Positions 27,785 to 36,530 of a stretch of DNA of 64,000 nucleotides are shown here, piece by piece. Origin of the DNA: Algihabitans sp965233705. Lineage in GTDB: Bacteria > Pseudomonadota > Alphaproteobacteria > Kiloniellales > DSM-21159. The stretch lies in NCBI GenBank assembly GCA_965233705.1, contig CBDDTF010000003.1, positions 1,550,001 to 1,614,000 on the forward strand, in the 5' to 3' direction. The notes under the pieces were generated by a model. That model worked only from the letters and a program-made list of their open reading frames with translations. It had not been told where the DNA came from and made no database searches. Position numbers and translations under genes: made by a program. Position 1 is the first letter of the stretch. Every line of letters starts with the position of its first letter.

Positions 27785-29017
27785 CTATGCTCCTTCGGCT
27801 TTTCTCTTTTCCCGTTCCATCTTTTCAGACAGTGAGCGCAACATGCGGCTTTGATTACCAAACAGATCGATTAGATCACTTGAATCCCAGTCTTTGAATT
27901 CCGGGCGCCTTTTGGCACGGGGGACCAGCCACCTTTCCAAGGCCAAGCCCGAAACGTCTTCTGCCGAGCGCAGTGATGCGAGATTTGGTTTTCCCTTGCC
28001 CGTTTTGAGGATTTTCGCTGCGTTGCTGGCAAGCTGGCAGATGAAAACTTCGCGCTTGATGCCATGGCGCAGCATGTCCTCTTTGAAACCGAGCGCGGAC
28101 AGAGCGGCACGTGTCGTTCGCAAACGCCAGTTCGGCCCCTGACCGAACCTGTGCAGGTCGGCATAAGGATGATCGATGTCGCGTAAATATTCCCGCAAAT
28201 CTGCAAATAATCTGTCGGGAATATGAAAGTGACCCCATCCGCCCGTATAGCCAATAGACTTAAGATATTGCGTACCGTCGATCTTCAACCGGTTGTAGAC
28301 CGACGATCGGCCCATCGAGGATGAAGTCGTAATGGCGAGTAAACGCGCTTTCTTCTCCTTGCCGGAAATGATGCCCGTCGTACCGCCATAGGCAGTGGCG
28401 AAGTCATCGTACAAATCGCGCGTCCGCAGCAGGCAGGCAATTAGCTTGCCGCCGAGTAGGAAATTATAGGGCGGCAACGCCCCCAGCACGTAAGCGTCCA
28501 TGACATTGACAAGACGTGCGCTTCGATCGTTCGAATCCCAGCCAATAAGCTTGTCACGCGCGGACAGGTTAAATACGGGATCGCCAATAGCAATCAGCCC
28601 TATGAGCTTACCGTTGTGCTGATCCCAAACGAGATATCTGAGCCGCCTGCCGAAGCCGTTCGACACGGGGACAGACCATGTGAGAGAGGCTAACCTGAAC
28701 AGGTTTCCCTCAAGGGTGCCGGCGTAAACCCTCTCCAGTACCGGCGAAATTTTTTTGGGTAAGACCTCGTGACCCGAGGCAAAGTACGGAAGAAGTTTTT
28801 CTGAATGTGCAGAAATAAAGGCGCGGCTGGCTTTTAGCCGCTCATCCCGTTGTGATCGGTGCAGCGTCCTGACAATCTCCTTCCCCGATCCGTTTACGTG
28901 GAGACTCCCGTCTTCCGCCTTTTCAAATCCCAAAGAGCGCAGGTGCCTGCGTAGTTTTCTTTTTAGATTTGCTTCGCGTGACGCAATATTGATGACTGGC
29001 ATTTTACTCTTCAGCAT
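27785..29017 (-). CDS. druA: Druantia DruA (DUF4338)
   Basis: A 410-aa protein with the DUF4338 core: NGKLIGLIAIGDPVF, then SARDKLIGWD at about residues 128-165, and PPYNFLLGGKLIACLL after it. DUF4338 is the defining domain of DruA, the type I Druantia marker. The basic N-terminus (LKRKLRRHLRSLGF) may bind nucleic acid. Two starts are possible: ATG at 29017 overlaps the preceding stop, and ATG at 29002 has GAAGAG just upstream. It is the first Druantia gene after the AbiE/RHH genes. Confidence 0.85.
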   Translation of the reverse strand: MLKSKMPVINIASREANLKRKLRRHLRSLGFEKAEDGSLHVNGSGKEIVRTLHRSQRDERLKASRAFISAHSEKLLPYFASGHEVLPKKISPVLERVYAGTLEGNLFRLASLTWSVPVSNGFGRRLRYLVWDQHNGKLIGLIAIGDPVFNLSARDKLIGWDSNDRSARLVNVMDAYVLGALPPYNFLLGGKLIACLLRTRDLYDDFATAYGGTTGIISGKEKKARLLAITTSSSMGRSSVYNRLKIDGTQYLKSIGYTGGWGHFHIPDRLFADLREYLRDIDHPYADLHRFGQGPNWRLRTTRAALSALGFKEDMLRHGIKREVFICQLASNAAKILKTGKGKPNLASLRSAEDVSGLALERWLVPRAKRRPEFKDWDSSDLIDLFGNQSRMLRSLSEKMEREKRKAEGA

Positions 29018-29222
29018 TTCCTGATATGGCCCCCGCTTTGTGCTTTTTCTTTGCTATCTGACCTTCCGCATACTTCGCAACATATTCGCGCATGAATGTA
29101 CGAATAACCTGCGCAGCGGGTATGTCCTGTGCACGGCACGCCGCCCGAAACTCATCGCGCAAATCGCCGTCGCTTTTTTTAGCTTCATTGTCCCGCGCCT
29201 CTTGCCTCCCATGGCCCACCAT
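29004..29222 (-). CDS. Small ribbon-helix-helix-like protein
   Basis: A 72-aa basic protein. Residues about 20-50 (DLRDEFRAACRAQDIPAAQV, then IRTFMREYVA) look like a ribbon-helix-helix or DinJ/RelB-like fold. A lysine-rich tail follows. It overlaps the abiEii 3' end by 38 bases and reaches druA, with no room for a promoter between. It may be a DNA-binding co-regulator or an extra antitoxin; no partner toxin other than AbiEii is adjacent. Confidence 0.6.
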   Translation of the reverse strand: MVGHGRQEARDNEAKKSDGDLRDEFRAACRAQDIPAAQVIRTFMREYVAKYAEGQIAKKKHKAGAISGNAEE

Positions 29223-30117
29223 CGTCCCACCTGAAGTCGAAGCCGGCGCCTGAAGCCGCCGCCATGATCGGGGGCAGCACGAAACTAGCGATCGCGTTTA
29301 TTGTTTCCCCGAGATTCGGCGGCGCGATCAGCAGCGGCTCGCGTCGGGCAAAGGCCGTCCATTGGCGTTGTTTGTCATGGTCCGTCGCAAATTCCTGGGA
29401 AAGGCCATCAGGCGGCGTTGCAGGAACGATCGTCCCGCGTCGATCGAATGTCGCGCGGATGGCCGTGGCAAGGGTCGCGCCCTCGAACTCGAACAGGCGC
29501 GACAGCACAAGCAGATCATAGAAGTCTTTCATCCGGCTGTTTGCGCGACCGAGCGCAACAATGGCCTGAAGCTTCTCGGCGACGACAGTTTCCTTTGAAT
29601 AAGCCTTCAGCCGTGGGCCTTCGGGTGATAGCAGTGAAGGAAATTCCAGTTCCTGCGCCGCTGGAGTAATGGCGTCGCCAAAGCCGATGTCGACCTGCAC
29701 GGGGATTTGGGTTTTTGCTAGAAAAGCCTTCGTCTTGACGCGAATGCCGCCGTATTGCTGATCTTCACGGATTAGCGCAGCGTTTAAGCCTTCGGTGTCG
29801 AATAAAAGTCCGTCGTCCTCTGTTTGCGTTTGGCAGACGGCTCGAAACGCGGCTTCGATTGATGATGCTGCGGGATCGCCATGGCCAAGGAGGTCAAGGT
29901 CCTGCGTCGGACGAAACGGATCTTCGAGCCATGCAGTGAAGAGCATAGCGCCTTTCAGGACGAATTGGTCCCGATACGGAGAGATGCTGAGCCGAAGGAG
30001 CAGCCGCTCGATTGCGTAGCGTCGCAAGATGAACTGGTAGTCGGTGTTTTTCGCCCGTGCGACATTGCGGAGCCGGGCGAGCACCGAGGCGGAGAGATTG
30101 TTCGGCTTACCCTTCAT
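29185..30117 (-). CDS. abiEii: AbiEii-family nucleotidyltransferase toxin
   Basis: A 310-aa protein of the AbiEii/AbiGii type IV toxin family. The nucleotidyltransferase core shows KGAMLF (55-60) and RPTQDLDLLG (69-78, with D73 and D75). The family motifs EKLQAIVALG (181-190) and SRMKDFYDLL (194-203) follow, so catalytic residues appear intact. Such toxins transfer nucleotides to essential RNAs such as tRNA acceptor ends and abort phage infection. The ATG at 30117 overlaps the abiEi stop by 11 bases. Confidence 0.88.
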   Translation of the reverse strand: MKGKPNNLSASVLARLRNVARAKNTDYQFILRRYAIERLLLRLSISPYRDQFVLKGAMLFTAWLEDPFRPTQDLDLLGHGDPAASSIEAAFRAVCQTQTEDDGLLFDTEGLNAALIREDQQYGGIRVKTKAFLAKTQIPVQVDIGFGDAITPAAQELEFPSLLSPEGPRLKAYSKETVVAEKLQAIVALGRANSRMKDFYDLLVLSRLFEFEGATLATAIRATFDRRGTIVPATPPDGLSQEFATDHDKQRQWTAFARREPLLIAPPNLGETINAIASFVLPPIMAAASGAGFDFRWDDGGPWEARGAGQ

Positions 30118-30733
30118 CAGCGACCACGCTTTCGAGGTAGGGTCGTACCACGCTCCAGATTCGCAGAGCTTGCGCATACTTAGCGATGTCGTCTGGTTTA
30201 GCCTTGCGGGATCGCCATCCCATGCGCAGCGCTTCGAGCGCTACGTCGAGGCCTACCGTGCTGCGAAAGCGGAAGCAGTCGACAATGGTCTTCGCTGGAC
30301 CAAAAATCCGAACCGGCACTGAGTCGATTGTATGGGTCTCGACACCCATCGTGAGCGCCTTTTCTCCGAATCGAACGATGCGGATTGGCGGATACTCGAT
30401 TGCGGGCTTGCGGTCCTTGGACCCGACCGCGATCCAGACGCTGCGGGGAAGCTGCAGCGTGATTTCGTGGAACTGGAGCGCCGAGATCAGACAGATAATC
30501 CCTTTCGGCACACGCTTGGCGATCTCCGCTAGCGAATGCGAAGCCTCGATGTCGGCGCCCGCAAGCTCATACAGGCCACGCGACGGTCGCTGAAGCACTC
30601 CCTGGTCGATCAGCCGTGAAAGCGTGGCAGGATTGACGCCTTGGCCCTTGAGGTCGGAAAGACGCATAGTCCCATGCCGTTCAAGCAGGCGGACAGCGAG
30701 GTCCCGTTGAGAAAGATGTGCCGAGGCATCCAT
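30107..30733 (-). CDS. abiEi: AbiEi-family antitoxin and transcriptional repressor
   Basis: A 208-aa protein with an N-terminal winged helix-turn-helix (about residues 8-58: LSQRDLAVRLLERHG, then VNPATLSRLIDQGVLQ) and the conserved AbiEi effector domain (CLISALQFHEITLQLP, then AKTIVDCFRFR). AbiEi neutralises AbiEii and represses its own operon by binding inverted repeats. It is the first gene of the array running through abiEii, the RHH gene and druA to druE. A dyad lies just upstream. Confidence 0.88.
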   Translation of the reverse strand: MDASAHLSQRDLAVRLLERHGTMRLSDLKGQGVNPATLSRLIDQGVLQRPSRGLYELAGADIEASHSLAEIAKRVPKGIICLISALQFHEITLQLPRSVWIAVGSKDRKPAIEYPPIRIVRFGEKALTMGVETHTIDSVPVRIFGPAKTIVDCFRFRSTVGLDVALEALRMGWRSRKAKPDDIAKYAQALRIWSVVRPYLESVVADEG

Positions 30734-30757
30734 GTATCAAATCGTCGGTCGTTTTTC

Positions 30758-30779
30758 GTAACTTCCGACAATTTGTTAC
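30758..30779. promoter_or_regulatory. Candidate AbiEi operator
   Basis: GTAAC (30758-30762) and GTTAC (30775-30779) form an inverted repeat with a 12-base spacer, 25-46 bases upstream of the abiEi ATG. This is the AT-rich gap 30734-30810, the only promoter-sized space upstream of the AbiE-Druantia array. AbiEi is known to bind inverted repeats at this position in other AbiE loci. Confidence 0.4.
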
Positions 30780-30810
30780 ATCAAGATGAGCACCTAGGCA
30801 AGCGAAAACG

Positions 30811-31119
30811 CTACCCCTCCCGCCGGTTCCACACCAGGAACGCCGCCCCGTCCTCCTCGAACAGCGCCGCCCGGATTGGCTCGGGGAAGCTCGGATCGTC
30901 AAGCTGGACGCTGAGATAGTCGCGCGGCTCCTCGCCGTTGGTCTGTGCCTTCCAGGCGGCGCCCAGTTCGGCGCGGCCGGCGTAGACCCTAAAATCCGGC
31001 GCTCCCTCGCTCTTCTTGCTGTCATTGGCGACGATCTTCGCCTTGACGTTGACCGTCAGGGTGCGGATCGTCCCGACATAACCGTCCTTACCGGCGGTGA
31101 AACTTCCTATCGTGGCCAT
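30811..31119 (-). CDS. DUF736 protein (ICE accessory)
   Basis: A 102-aa DUF736 protein: IGSFTAGKDGYVGTIRTL at the start and RDYLSVQLDDPSFPEPIRA near the end are the family's features. DUF736 genes are frequent in alphaproteobacterial conjugative elements; their function is unknown. GAGAGG eight bases before the ATG supports the start. It is the last gene of the traG-trb array, three bases after the DUF2274 stop. A second, different copy is at 58153-58476. Confidence 0.85.
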   Translation of the reverse strand: MATIGSFTAGKDGYVGTIRTLTVNVKAKIVANDSKKSEGAPDFRVYAGRAELGAAWKAQTNGEEPRDYLSVQLDDPSFPEPIRAALFEEDGAAFLVWNRREG

Positions 31120-31122
31120 GAT

Positions 31123-31380
31123 TCAAACCTCTCTTGCTTGGGTTGGTGGGGAAGATGGGCGCGCGTCTTCGAGTTCCTTGCGCGCCCGTTTGAAACCGGA
31201 ATCGGCGTTCATGAAGGCGTCCAACATGAACGGGATGAGATCGGCAACACTCTCCTTCTGGCCATAAGCGCGCCGGTAGATCTCGGCATAGTCATTGAGC
31301 GCAGCCTTCAGGTCGGCGTCGGCGGTGAAGGTGATCTTCACGCTTTCGCGGTCGGGGAGCTTGTCGAGCTTGAGGGTCAT
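31123..31380 (-). CDS. DUF2274 protein
   Basis: An 85-aa protein: the LKLDKLPDRESVKITFTAD start and LNDYAEIYRRAYGQKESVAD segment match DUF2274, a small family (possibly ribbon-helix-helix) routinely found directly after trbI. Its ATG overlaps the trbI stop (ATGA), so the two are coupled. Function is unknown; a regulatory role in transfer is plausible from the fold guess. Confidence 0.85.
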   Translation of the reverse strand: MTLKLDKLPDRESVKITFTADADLKAALNDYAEIYRRAYGQKESVADLIPFMLDAFMNADSGFKRARKELEDARPSSPPTQAREV

Positions 31381-32696
31381 CGGATCACTCCCAGGTCGCG
31401 GTAGGGCCGCAGCACAAGGTCCTTGTTGACGATGATGCGGAGCGGCCAGCCGGGACGGATGGTGATGGTGGGCTGGATGTTGAGGTTGCGCTCGGTGATG
31501 CGCTGGCCGACCTGATTGGCGCTGTCCTGAGTGGACTCGCGAATCGCCGCGACGAGATCGCTTTCTTCATCGCCGAAGGTCAGCTCCGTCGAGACGCCGA
31601 GCAACGTGGACAGCGCAATGCCCTTCAGAAGCCGCCAGGTGTGGAAGTTCACCTCGTCCTTGAGCCCGGCATAACCAGCCACGTCGGTCGCCGGCAGGTT
31701 CTCGATCACGATGGACGAGCCATCCGGCATGATGATCCGCTGCCAAATCACGAGGGCGCGGTCTTGCCCGAAGGCGATGACGCTGTCATAGGTTCCGATG
31801 ACGCGGGAGCCTTGCGGGATCAGAAGATAGGTTCCCGAGACTGTGTCGTAGATGTTCTCAGTCACCTGCGCGATGACGCGGCCCGGCAGATCGGAGTTGA
31901 TGCCGGTGACGAGGCTGGCGGCGATGACGGTCCCCGCCATCACCTGATAGGGCGAAGCCGGGTCCTGCAACGCATGCGGATTGTAGATGCCGGAATCGAC
32001 TTGCCTGTCGAGGAAATCGAGCTTGCGGCCTTGCAGGTTCTGGTCGTTCTGGAGGTCAAGCTCCAGCGGGCCGCGTGGGTCGACCCCGCTAGCGACGTCA
32101 AAGGGATTTCGGTCGGCCGGCGCGGTGTCGGGCGTAATGGGTGTCCCCGCCCCCGAGACATCTGCCCGAGTGGCCCCGGCCGTCCCGGAGGTGAGCTGAA
32201 AGAATACGCCCGCCTCGCGGCCCTGTTGAGCGAGACGAGCTTGGCGAATGCGTTCGGCGCGCGCCGCATCATCCTCCGGACTCGGACGAAACGGCAGCGC
32301 TGGGGTCGGTTCGAGTCCCAAGTCCCGTTCGGCGCCGACGACGGCGGGCCCGATATCGCCGGGCAATGGCGGACCAAGCTCAACGGGTGGCCGCGGAATA
32401 TCGCTGTAGCGGCGTGGCAAGGCTTCCAGGCCGTCAGGGGTCGGATTGTTCTCGGTCCGGTAGAGTTCACGCCCGGTATCGTCGCGGTCGAACAGACGCG
32501 GCGGATCGAGCGCGAAGATCGTCGCGCCGAGGATCAACAGAAGCGCGGCACCGGAGAGCGCGATCAGCACACGCCGGTTGATCCGCGTGACCGGACGCGG
32601 CGCCGCGCGCAGCATCAGGTCTTCCGGGTCGACCTTTGGCGTGCTCGCCTGAGGTGGATCTGGGATCGACGGATCGTCTGAGCGTGATGGCGTCAT
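31377..32696 (-). CDS. trbI: Conjugal transfer protein TrbI (VirB10-like)
   Basis: A 439-aa VirB10-like protein that spans the envelope and links inner and outer membrane parts of the type IV secretion system. A short cytoplasmic tail is followed by one membrane helix (about 43-63), a Pro-rich periplasmic linker, and the C-terminal VirB10 domain (SGTYLLIPQGSRVIGTYDS). The ATG at 32696 shares one base with the trbG stop (TGATG). Longer in-frame starts run into trbG. Confidence 0.92.
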   Translation of the reverse strand: MTPSRSDDPSIPDPPQASTPKVDPEDLMLRAAPRPVTRINRRVLIALSGAALLLILGATIFALDPPRLFDRDDTGRELYRTENNPTPDGLEALPRRYSDIPRPPVELGPPLPGDIGPAVVGAERDLGLEPTPALPFRPSPEDDAARAERIRQARLAQQGREAGVFFQLTSGTAGATRADVSGAGTPITPDTAPADRNPFDVASGVDPRGPLELDLQNDQNLQGRKLDFLDRQVDSGIYNPHALQDPASPYQVMAGTVIAASLVTGINSDLPGRVIAQVTENIYDTVSGTYLLIPQGSRVIGTYDSVIAFGQDRALVIWQRIIMPDGSSIVIENLPATDVAGYAGLKDEVNFHTWRLLKGIALSTLLGVSTELTFGDEESDLVAAIRESTQDSANQVGQRITERNLNIQPTITIRPGWPLRIIVNKDLVLRPYRDLGVIR

Positions 32697-33745
32697 CAGC
32701 GCTCCTCGTGGTCCAGAATGCGGTGTTGGCTGACCTCGGCGTCGCCGGTCCGGGATCGGCTCGATACGGCGGGACGGCCATCGGTCCGCGTGATGCGCAC
32801 CACTTGCTGCGGGTCTTCGCCGAGCCGGAGCTCGGCAGCCGCAAAGAGCCGGTCGACGATGTAATAGCGGCCGCGCACCCGGTAGTTGACGAGCTGGTTC
32901 TCGCCGTCCGGCCCGACGACGAAGAGCGGCGGCGCCTCGCCCTGGTCGAGACGCGCCGGGAACTGGATATAGGCCTTGTGGCTGTCGTCGAAGACCCGCA
33001 CCGGCCGCCATGGCGGATTGTCGCCGCTGATGGCGTAGCGGAAGCGCAAATTGTCGATATCGAGCCCGCGGTCGATCACGCGGTCGGCGGCCTGTTCGGC
33101 TGCGATATTGCGGCGCGTGAGCGCCAGAAGCTCATCGCGCGGATAATGCCAGGAGACCGAGGCCATATAGGTTTCGGGCGTGCTGGTGAGCTCCAGGTGA
33201 TAGGCGCGCCGGTCAGTGATGATGACGAGGTTGGTGCGCAAGCCCTCGGCGATGGGTTTGACCAGCACGTGCGCTTGTGCCGCCGCACCGGAACCGCTGA
33301 CCGTATCGCCGATCACCCAGCGGACGGTGTCGCCGGCCGAGACGGCGACGATCTCCTCACCCGGCTGGAGCGCGATGTTGCTGACGTTCCCGGGCGACGT
33401 ATAGAGCTGGTAGAGTGCGCCTTTCGTATAGGGATAGACCTGGATCGCGTTGATATAGCCGTCCCCGCTTGGCTCCACCGCAGCGGCGGTGTTGGCGTCC
33501 GTGACGCGCTCTTCCGGCGGCCGCGAGTCCTCCGCGGGCGGCTGCCATTCCCTTGGCACCGGCATCAGCTGACCCGGCAGTGGCAGCGGCTCGGGCACGG
33601 TGACAATCTCAACGGGACGCGGCGGCTCGGCGGCGAGCGTCGCGGCATCGAAATCTTCCGCGTCGTAACGGATCTCGGGCGGCAATTGCTTTGTGGCGCA
33701 GGCGGCCAGCAATACAGGCACGGTGAGGATGAGTATTCTCTTCAT
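32696..33745 (-). CDS. trbG: Conjugal transfer protein TrbG (VirB9-like)
   Basis: A 349-aa VirB9-like outer-membrane-complex protein. The signal peptide ends in a lipobox (LAAC, Cys16), suggesting a lipoprotein, unlike many TrbG with a plain signal. The C-terminal VirB9 domain (about 230-345) carries PPLFVVGPDGENQLVNYRVR. It overlaps trbF by 4 bases (ATGA). Confidence 0.92.
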   Translation of the reverse strand: MKRILILTVPVLLAACATKQLPPEIRYDAEDFDAATLAAEPPRPVEIVTVPEPLPLPGQLMPVPREWQPPAEDSRPPEERVTDANTAAAVEPSGDGYINAIQVYPYTKGALYQLYTSPGNVSNIALQPGEEIVAVSAGDTVRWVIGDTVSGSGAAAQAHVLVKPIAEGLRTNLVIITDRRAYHLELTSTPETYMASVSWHYPRDELLALTRRNIAAEQAADRVIDRGLDIDNLRFRYAISGDNPPWRPVRVFDDSHKAYIQFPARLDQGEAPPLFVVGPDGENQLVNYRVRGRYYIVDRLFAAAELRLGEDPQQVVRITRTDGRPAVSSRSRTGDAEVSQHRILDHEER

Positions 33746-34437
33746 GGATTATCTCCCGAGATGAGGTCGCGACTCCAGTTGAGGGCGTGGACATAGATGC
33801 CGAGCGGGTTCTTCCTGAGTGCCTCCTCGGTGCGGGGCGGCTGCAGGACGATGGAGAGGACAGCGGTGTAGCGGATGGTGTTGGCGAGCGTGCCGTTCTC
33901 GAAGGACTGCTCCCGCCAGCGCACATCGAAGCTGTCGCCAGAGGATCGCACGATGCTGGTCACCTCGACGGTGACCGTGCGCTGGCCGACCCTCGAAAAC
34001 GGATCGTTCTCCCGCGCGTAGTCGTTCAGCGTGTTGGCGGCGCGGTCGGTGGCGTAGTCGTAGGCGCGCAGCCAGTTCTGGCGCACGACGATCGGATCGA
34101 TCGAGAGCGAGCGGACATTCTCGATGAAGCGCGCCAGATGGTAGGCGATCTGGGCGTCGGTTGGCTCATAGGCGGCGATGGCCGGACCGACCGCGCGGGT
34201 CTGCCCGAGTGTGTCGATCTCGACGACATAAGGCGTGATCGTGCTGCGTCCGGCCTGCCAGACGACCCCGCCGGACAGGCCGATGGCGAGCGCCAGGCAG
34301 CCGAACGCCATGAACCGCCAATTCCGCGCCTGCACGCGCGCCGAGCCGATGCGCTCGTCCCAGACTTGCGCCGCTCGTTGATAAGGCGTCTCCGGTTCTG
34401 GTGTGTGGCCGTACGTCGAGGTGGATCGTTTGAACAT
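33742..34437 (-). CDS. trbF: Conjugal transfer protein TrbF (VirB8-like)
   Basis: A 231-aa VirB8-like scaffold with a cytoplasmic tail, one membrane helix (about 41-60) and a periplasmic NTF2-like domain. RSLSIDPIVVRQNWLRAYDY and the C-terminal NPLGIYVHALNWSRDL are typical of TrbF. It overlaps trbL by one base (TGATG) and trbG by four. Confidence 0.92.
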   Translation of the reverse strand: MFKRSTSTYGHTPEPETPYQRAAQVWDERIGSARVQARNWRFMAFGCLALAIGLSGGVVWQAGRSTITPYVVEIDTLGQTRAVGPAIAAYEPTDAQIAYHLARFIENVRSLSIDPIVVRQNWLRAYDYATDRAANTLNDYARENDPFSRVGQRTVTVEVTSIVRSSGDSFDVRWREQSFENGTLANTIRYTAVLSIVLQPPRTEEALRKNPLGIYVHALNWSRDLISGDNP

Positions 34438-35771
34438 CAGTCGTCGTCCCTCAATCTGGGGTTCTCGCCGGAGGCCGGGCGGTCGCCGTCGCGGATCGTG
34501 TGGGCCGTCACGGTCGCGCCCTCGCGCAGCCGTTGTTCTCGCCTCAGCTTCTGAGCCCAGTCGGGCGCACCGCTTGCTGCGGCTACGGCGCCGGTCGGTG
34601 CCTCACCGCCACTGGGACGCGTGCCGCCCGTCGCGGTGAAAGCGCCGCGCTGACCGTCTGCAAAGGATTGGCGCACGCCCGATGTCGCGCGTCCCGCAAC
34701 GCTGCGAACGCCCTGACCGACAGCACCGGCGCCGGCGCGGGCGACGCCGGCCGCCCCTGCCGCAACGCCTGCCGCGCCGGACGCGCCAGAGGTTGCGCGC
34801 GCCAGGCCGTACGCGCCGCTCGCCCCGCCCGCCATGGAGGATGCCGCTCGGGTCGCCGCGCCCGCCCCTGCGCCAAGAGCGCGCGCACCGCCAACAGCCG
34901 CACCGGCGGCGGCGGCACCGCCGATGGCGAGCCCGGCCGCCGATCCCACGGCTGCGCCCGCGCCGAGCTGCGGTGCGCCGGATACCAGACCGGCGGCGAT
35001 GCCGGGGCCGAAAATGCCGAGCATGAAGATCGCCAGCGCACCGAGCACGGTTGAGAGCGCCTGCTCGATCGTGATCTCGTCGCCCGCAAAAGACGCGGTG
35101 AAGGAACCGAACAAGGTCGAGCCGATGCCGACGATGACGGCGAGCACCATCAGCTTGATGCCGGCGGCCACGACATTGCCGAGCACGCGCTCGGCAAGAA
35201 ATGCCGTCTTCCCCCACAGCGCGAAGGGCACAAGGATGAAGCCGGCCAAGGTGGTCAGCTTGAACTCGAGAATGGTGATGAAGAGCTGGATGGCCAGGAT
35301 GAAGAAGGCCAAGAGCACGATGATCCAGGCGACCATCAGAACCGCGATCAGGACGAAGTTCTCAAAAAAAGCGATCGGCCCGAGAAGGTCCTCGACTTCC
35401 CTCAAAAGCGGATCCGCGGCGACGAAGCCGGTATTGGCGACAAAGCCCGGCCGCATGAGATCATCGGCGGTGATCGCGGAATTGCTCGCCCGCAATCCGA
35501 GCCCGGCGAAGCTGTCGAAGATGACATCGGCGAGGAAGGAGAAGTTGTTCAGGATGAAGGCGAAGGCGCCAACATAGAGCACCTTCTTGATGAGCGCCGG
35601 GATGACCGATTTATCGTCGGAAAGCGCCCAGAACAGGCCGGCGAGCGTGATGTCGATGCCGATCAGGATCGTCGTCAGAAACGCGACGTCAGGCCCGAGG
35701 AACCCGAAGCCGGAATCGATGTAGTTGACGAAAGTCTCCGTGAACCGGTCGATGACGCCGACATCATCCAT
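34437..35771 (-). CDS. trbL: Conjugal transfer protein TrbL (VirB6-like)
   Basis: A 444-aa polytopic inner-membrane channel protein of the VirB6 class. About six hydrophobic segments lie in residues 25-280, and the C-terminal 160 residues are Ala/Gly-rich and low-complexity, as is usual for TrbL. It begins IDRFTETFVNYIDSGFGFLG. It lies between trbJ (18-base gap) and trbF. Confidence 0.9.
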   Translation of the reverse strand: MDDVGVIDRFTETFVNYIDSGFGFLGPDVAFLTTILIGIDITLAGLFWALSDDKSVIPALIKKVLYVGAFAFILNNFSFLADVIFDSFAGLGLRASNSAITADDLMRPGFVANTGFVAADPLLREVEDLLGPIAFFENFVLIAVLMVAWIIVLLAFFILAIQLFITILEFKLTTLAGFILVPFALWGKTAFLAERVLGNVVAAGIKLMVLAVIVGIGSTLFGSFTASFAGDEITIEQALSTVLGALAIFMLGIFGPGIAAGLVSGAPQLGAGAAVGSAAGLAIGGAAAAGAAVGGARALGAGAGAATRAASSMAGGASGAYGLARATSGASGAAGVAAGAAGVARAGAGAVGQGVRSVAGRATSGVRQSFADGQRGAFTATGGTRPSGGEAPTGAVAAASGAPDWAQKLRREQRLREGATVTAHTIRDGDRPASGENPRLRDDD

Positions 35772-35789
35772 TGCGCGTGTCCCCGAGTC

Positions 35790-36530
35790 CTAACGGCGGT
35801 AGCTGCTGCCATCGCCCATGAAGCGGGCGAAGCGGGCGCGGGCCTGCTCGCGGGCGGCGATGGCGCGGGCGCTTTCGAGCGCTTCGGCGCGGGCCGATGC
35901 GGCAAGCAAGCTCTGGAGCTGCATCGATTGCTTAGCCGCAAGGGCGGTGAGCTGATTGCCGGCCTGGGCCGCCTGGAGATTGCCGACCGCCCCTTGGCTC
36001 TGGGCGATCAGACGGTCCAGCGTGACGCTGTCGGTGCGCACCTGGCCGACCACTTCGGCCTGCACTTGGAGGCTGTGCCTGAAACCTTCGCGGGCCAGCC
36101 GCCACGCTTCTTGCGCGTCCTGGATGATCTGCGAATTGGAAACGGTTGCGGCATATTCTTCGGGGAACAGTCGCCGGTATTCAGCGTCGATCGCGGACAC
36201 ATCGTAGGCGATGCCCTGCGCGCTCAGGATCAGCGCATCGACCGCGCGCAGCGAGGCCTGCAGATCGCCGGCGACGGAGGTCGGCAGGCTCGTCAGGTTC
36301 TGCGCCTGGTTGACCAGCATCTGCGCTTCATTGGCGAGCTGCTGGATCTGATTGCTGATCTGCTGCAGCGAGCGCACGGCGGTGAGCAGGTTCTGGCTGT
36401 AATTCGCCGGGTCGAACACCGTGATCGCGTGCGCCGGCGGCGCCGTGACGGTCATGGTCACGGTGACGGCGGACAGGCCGAGCGCCAAAGCCGCGCAGGC
36501 GGACAAAAGCTGTGTCTTGAGATGTTTCAT
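35790..36530 (-). CDS. trbJ: Conjugal transfer protein TrbJ (VirB5-like)
   Basis: A 246-aa secreted VirB5-like protein. The Sec signal peptide is about 35 residues, with cleavage after APPAHA; long amphipathic helices follow (LLTAVRSLQQISNQIQQLAN). AGAGGAGAA before the ATG at 36530 decides the start. The start overlaps the preceding gene's stop (ATGA). Probable role is pilus tip or entry exclusion, as known for the family. Confidence 0.9.
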   Translation of the reverse strand: MKHLKTQLLSACAALALGLSAVTVTMTVTAPPAHAITVFDPANYSQNLLTAVRSLQQISNQIQQLANEAQMLVNQAQNLTSLPTSVAGDLQASLRAVDALILSAQGIAYDVSAIDAEYRRLFPEEYAATVSNSQIIQDAQEAWRLAREGFRHSLQVQAEVVGQVRTDSVTLDRLIAQSQGAVGNLQAAQAGNQLTALAAKQSMQLQSLLAASARAEALESARAIAAREQARARFARFMGDGSSYRR

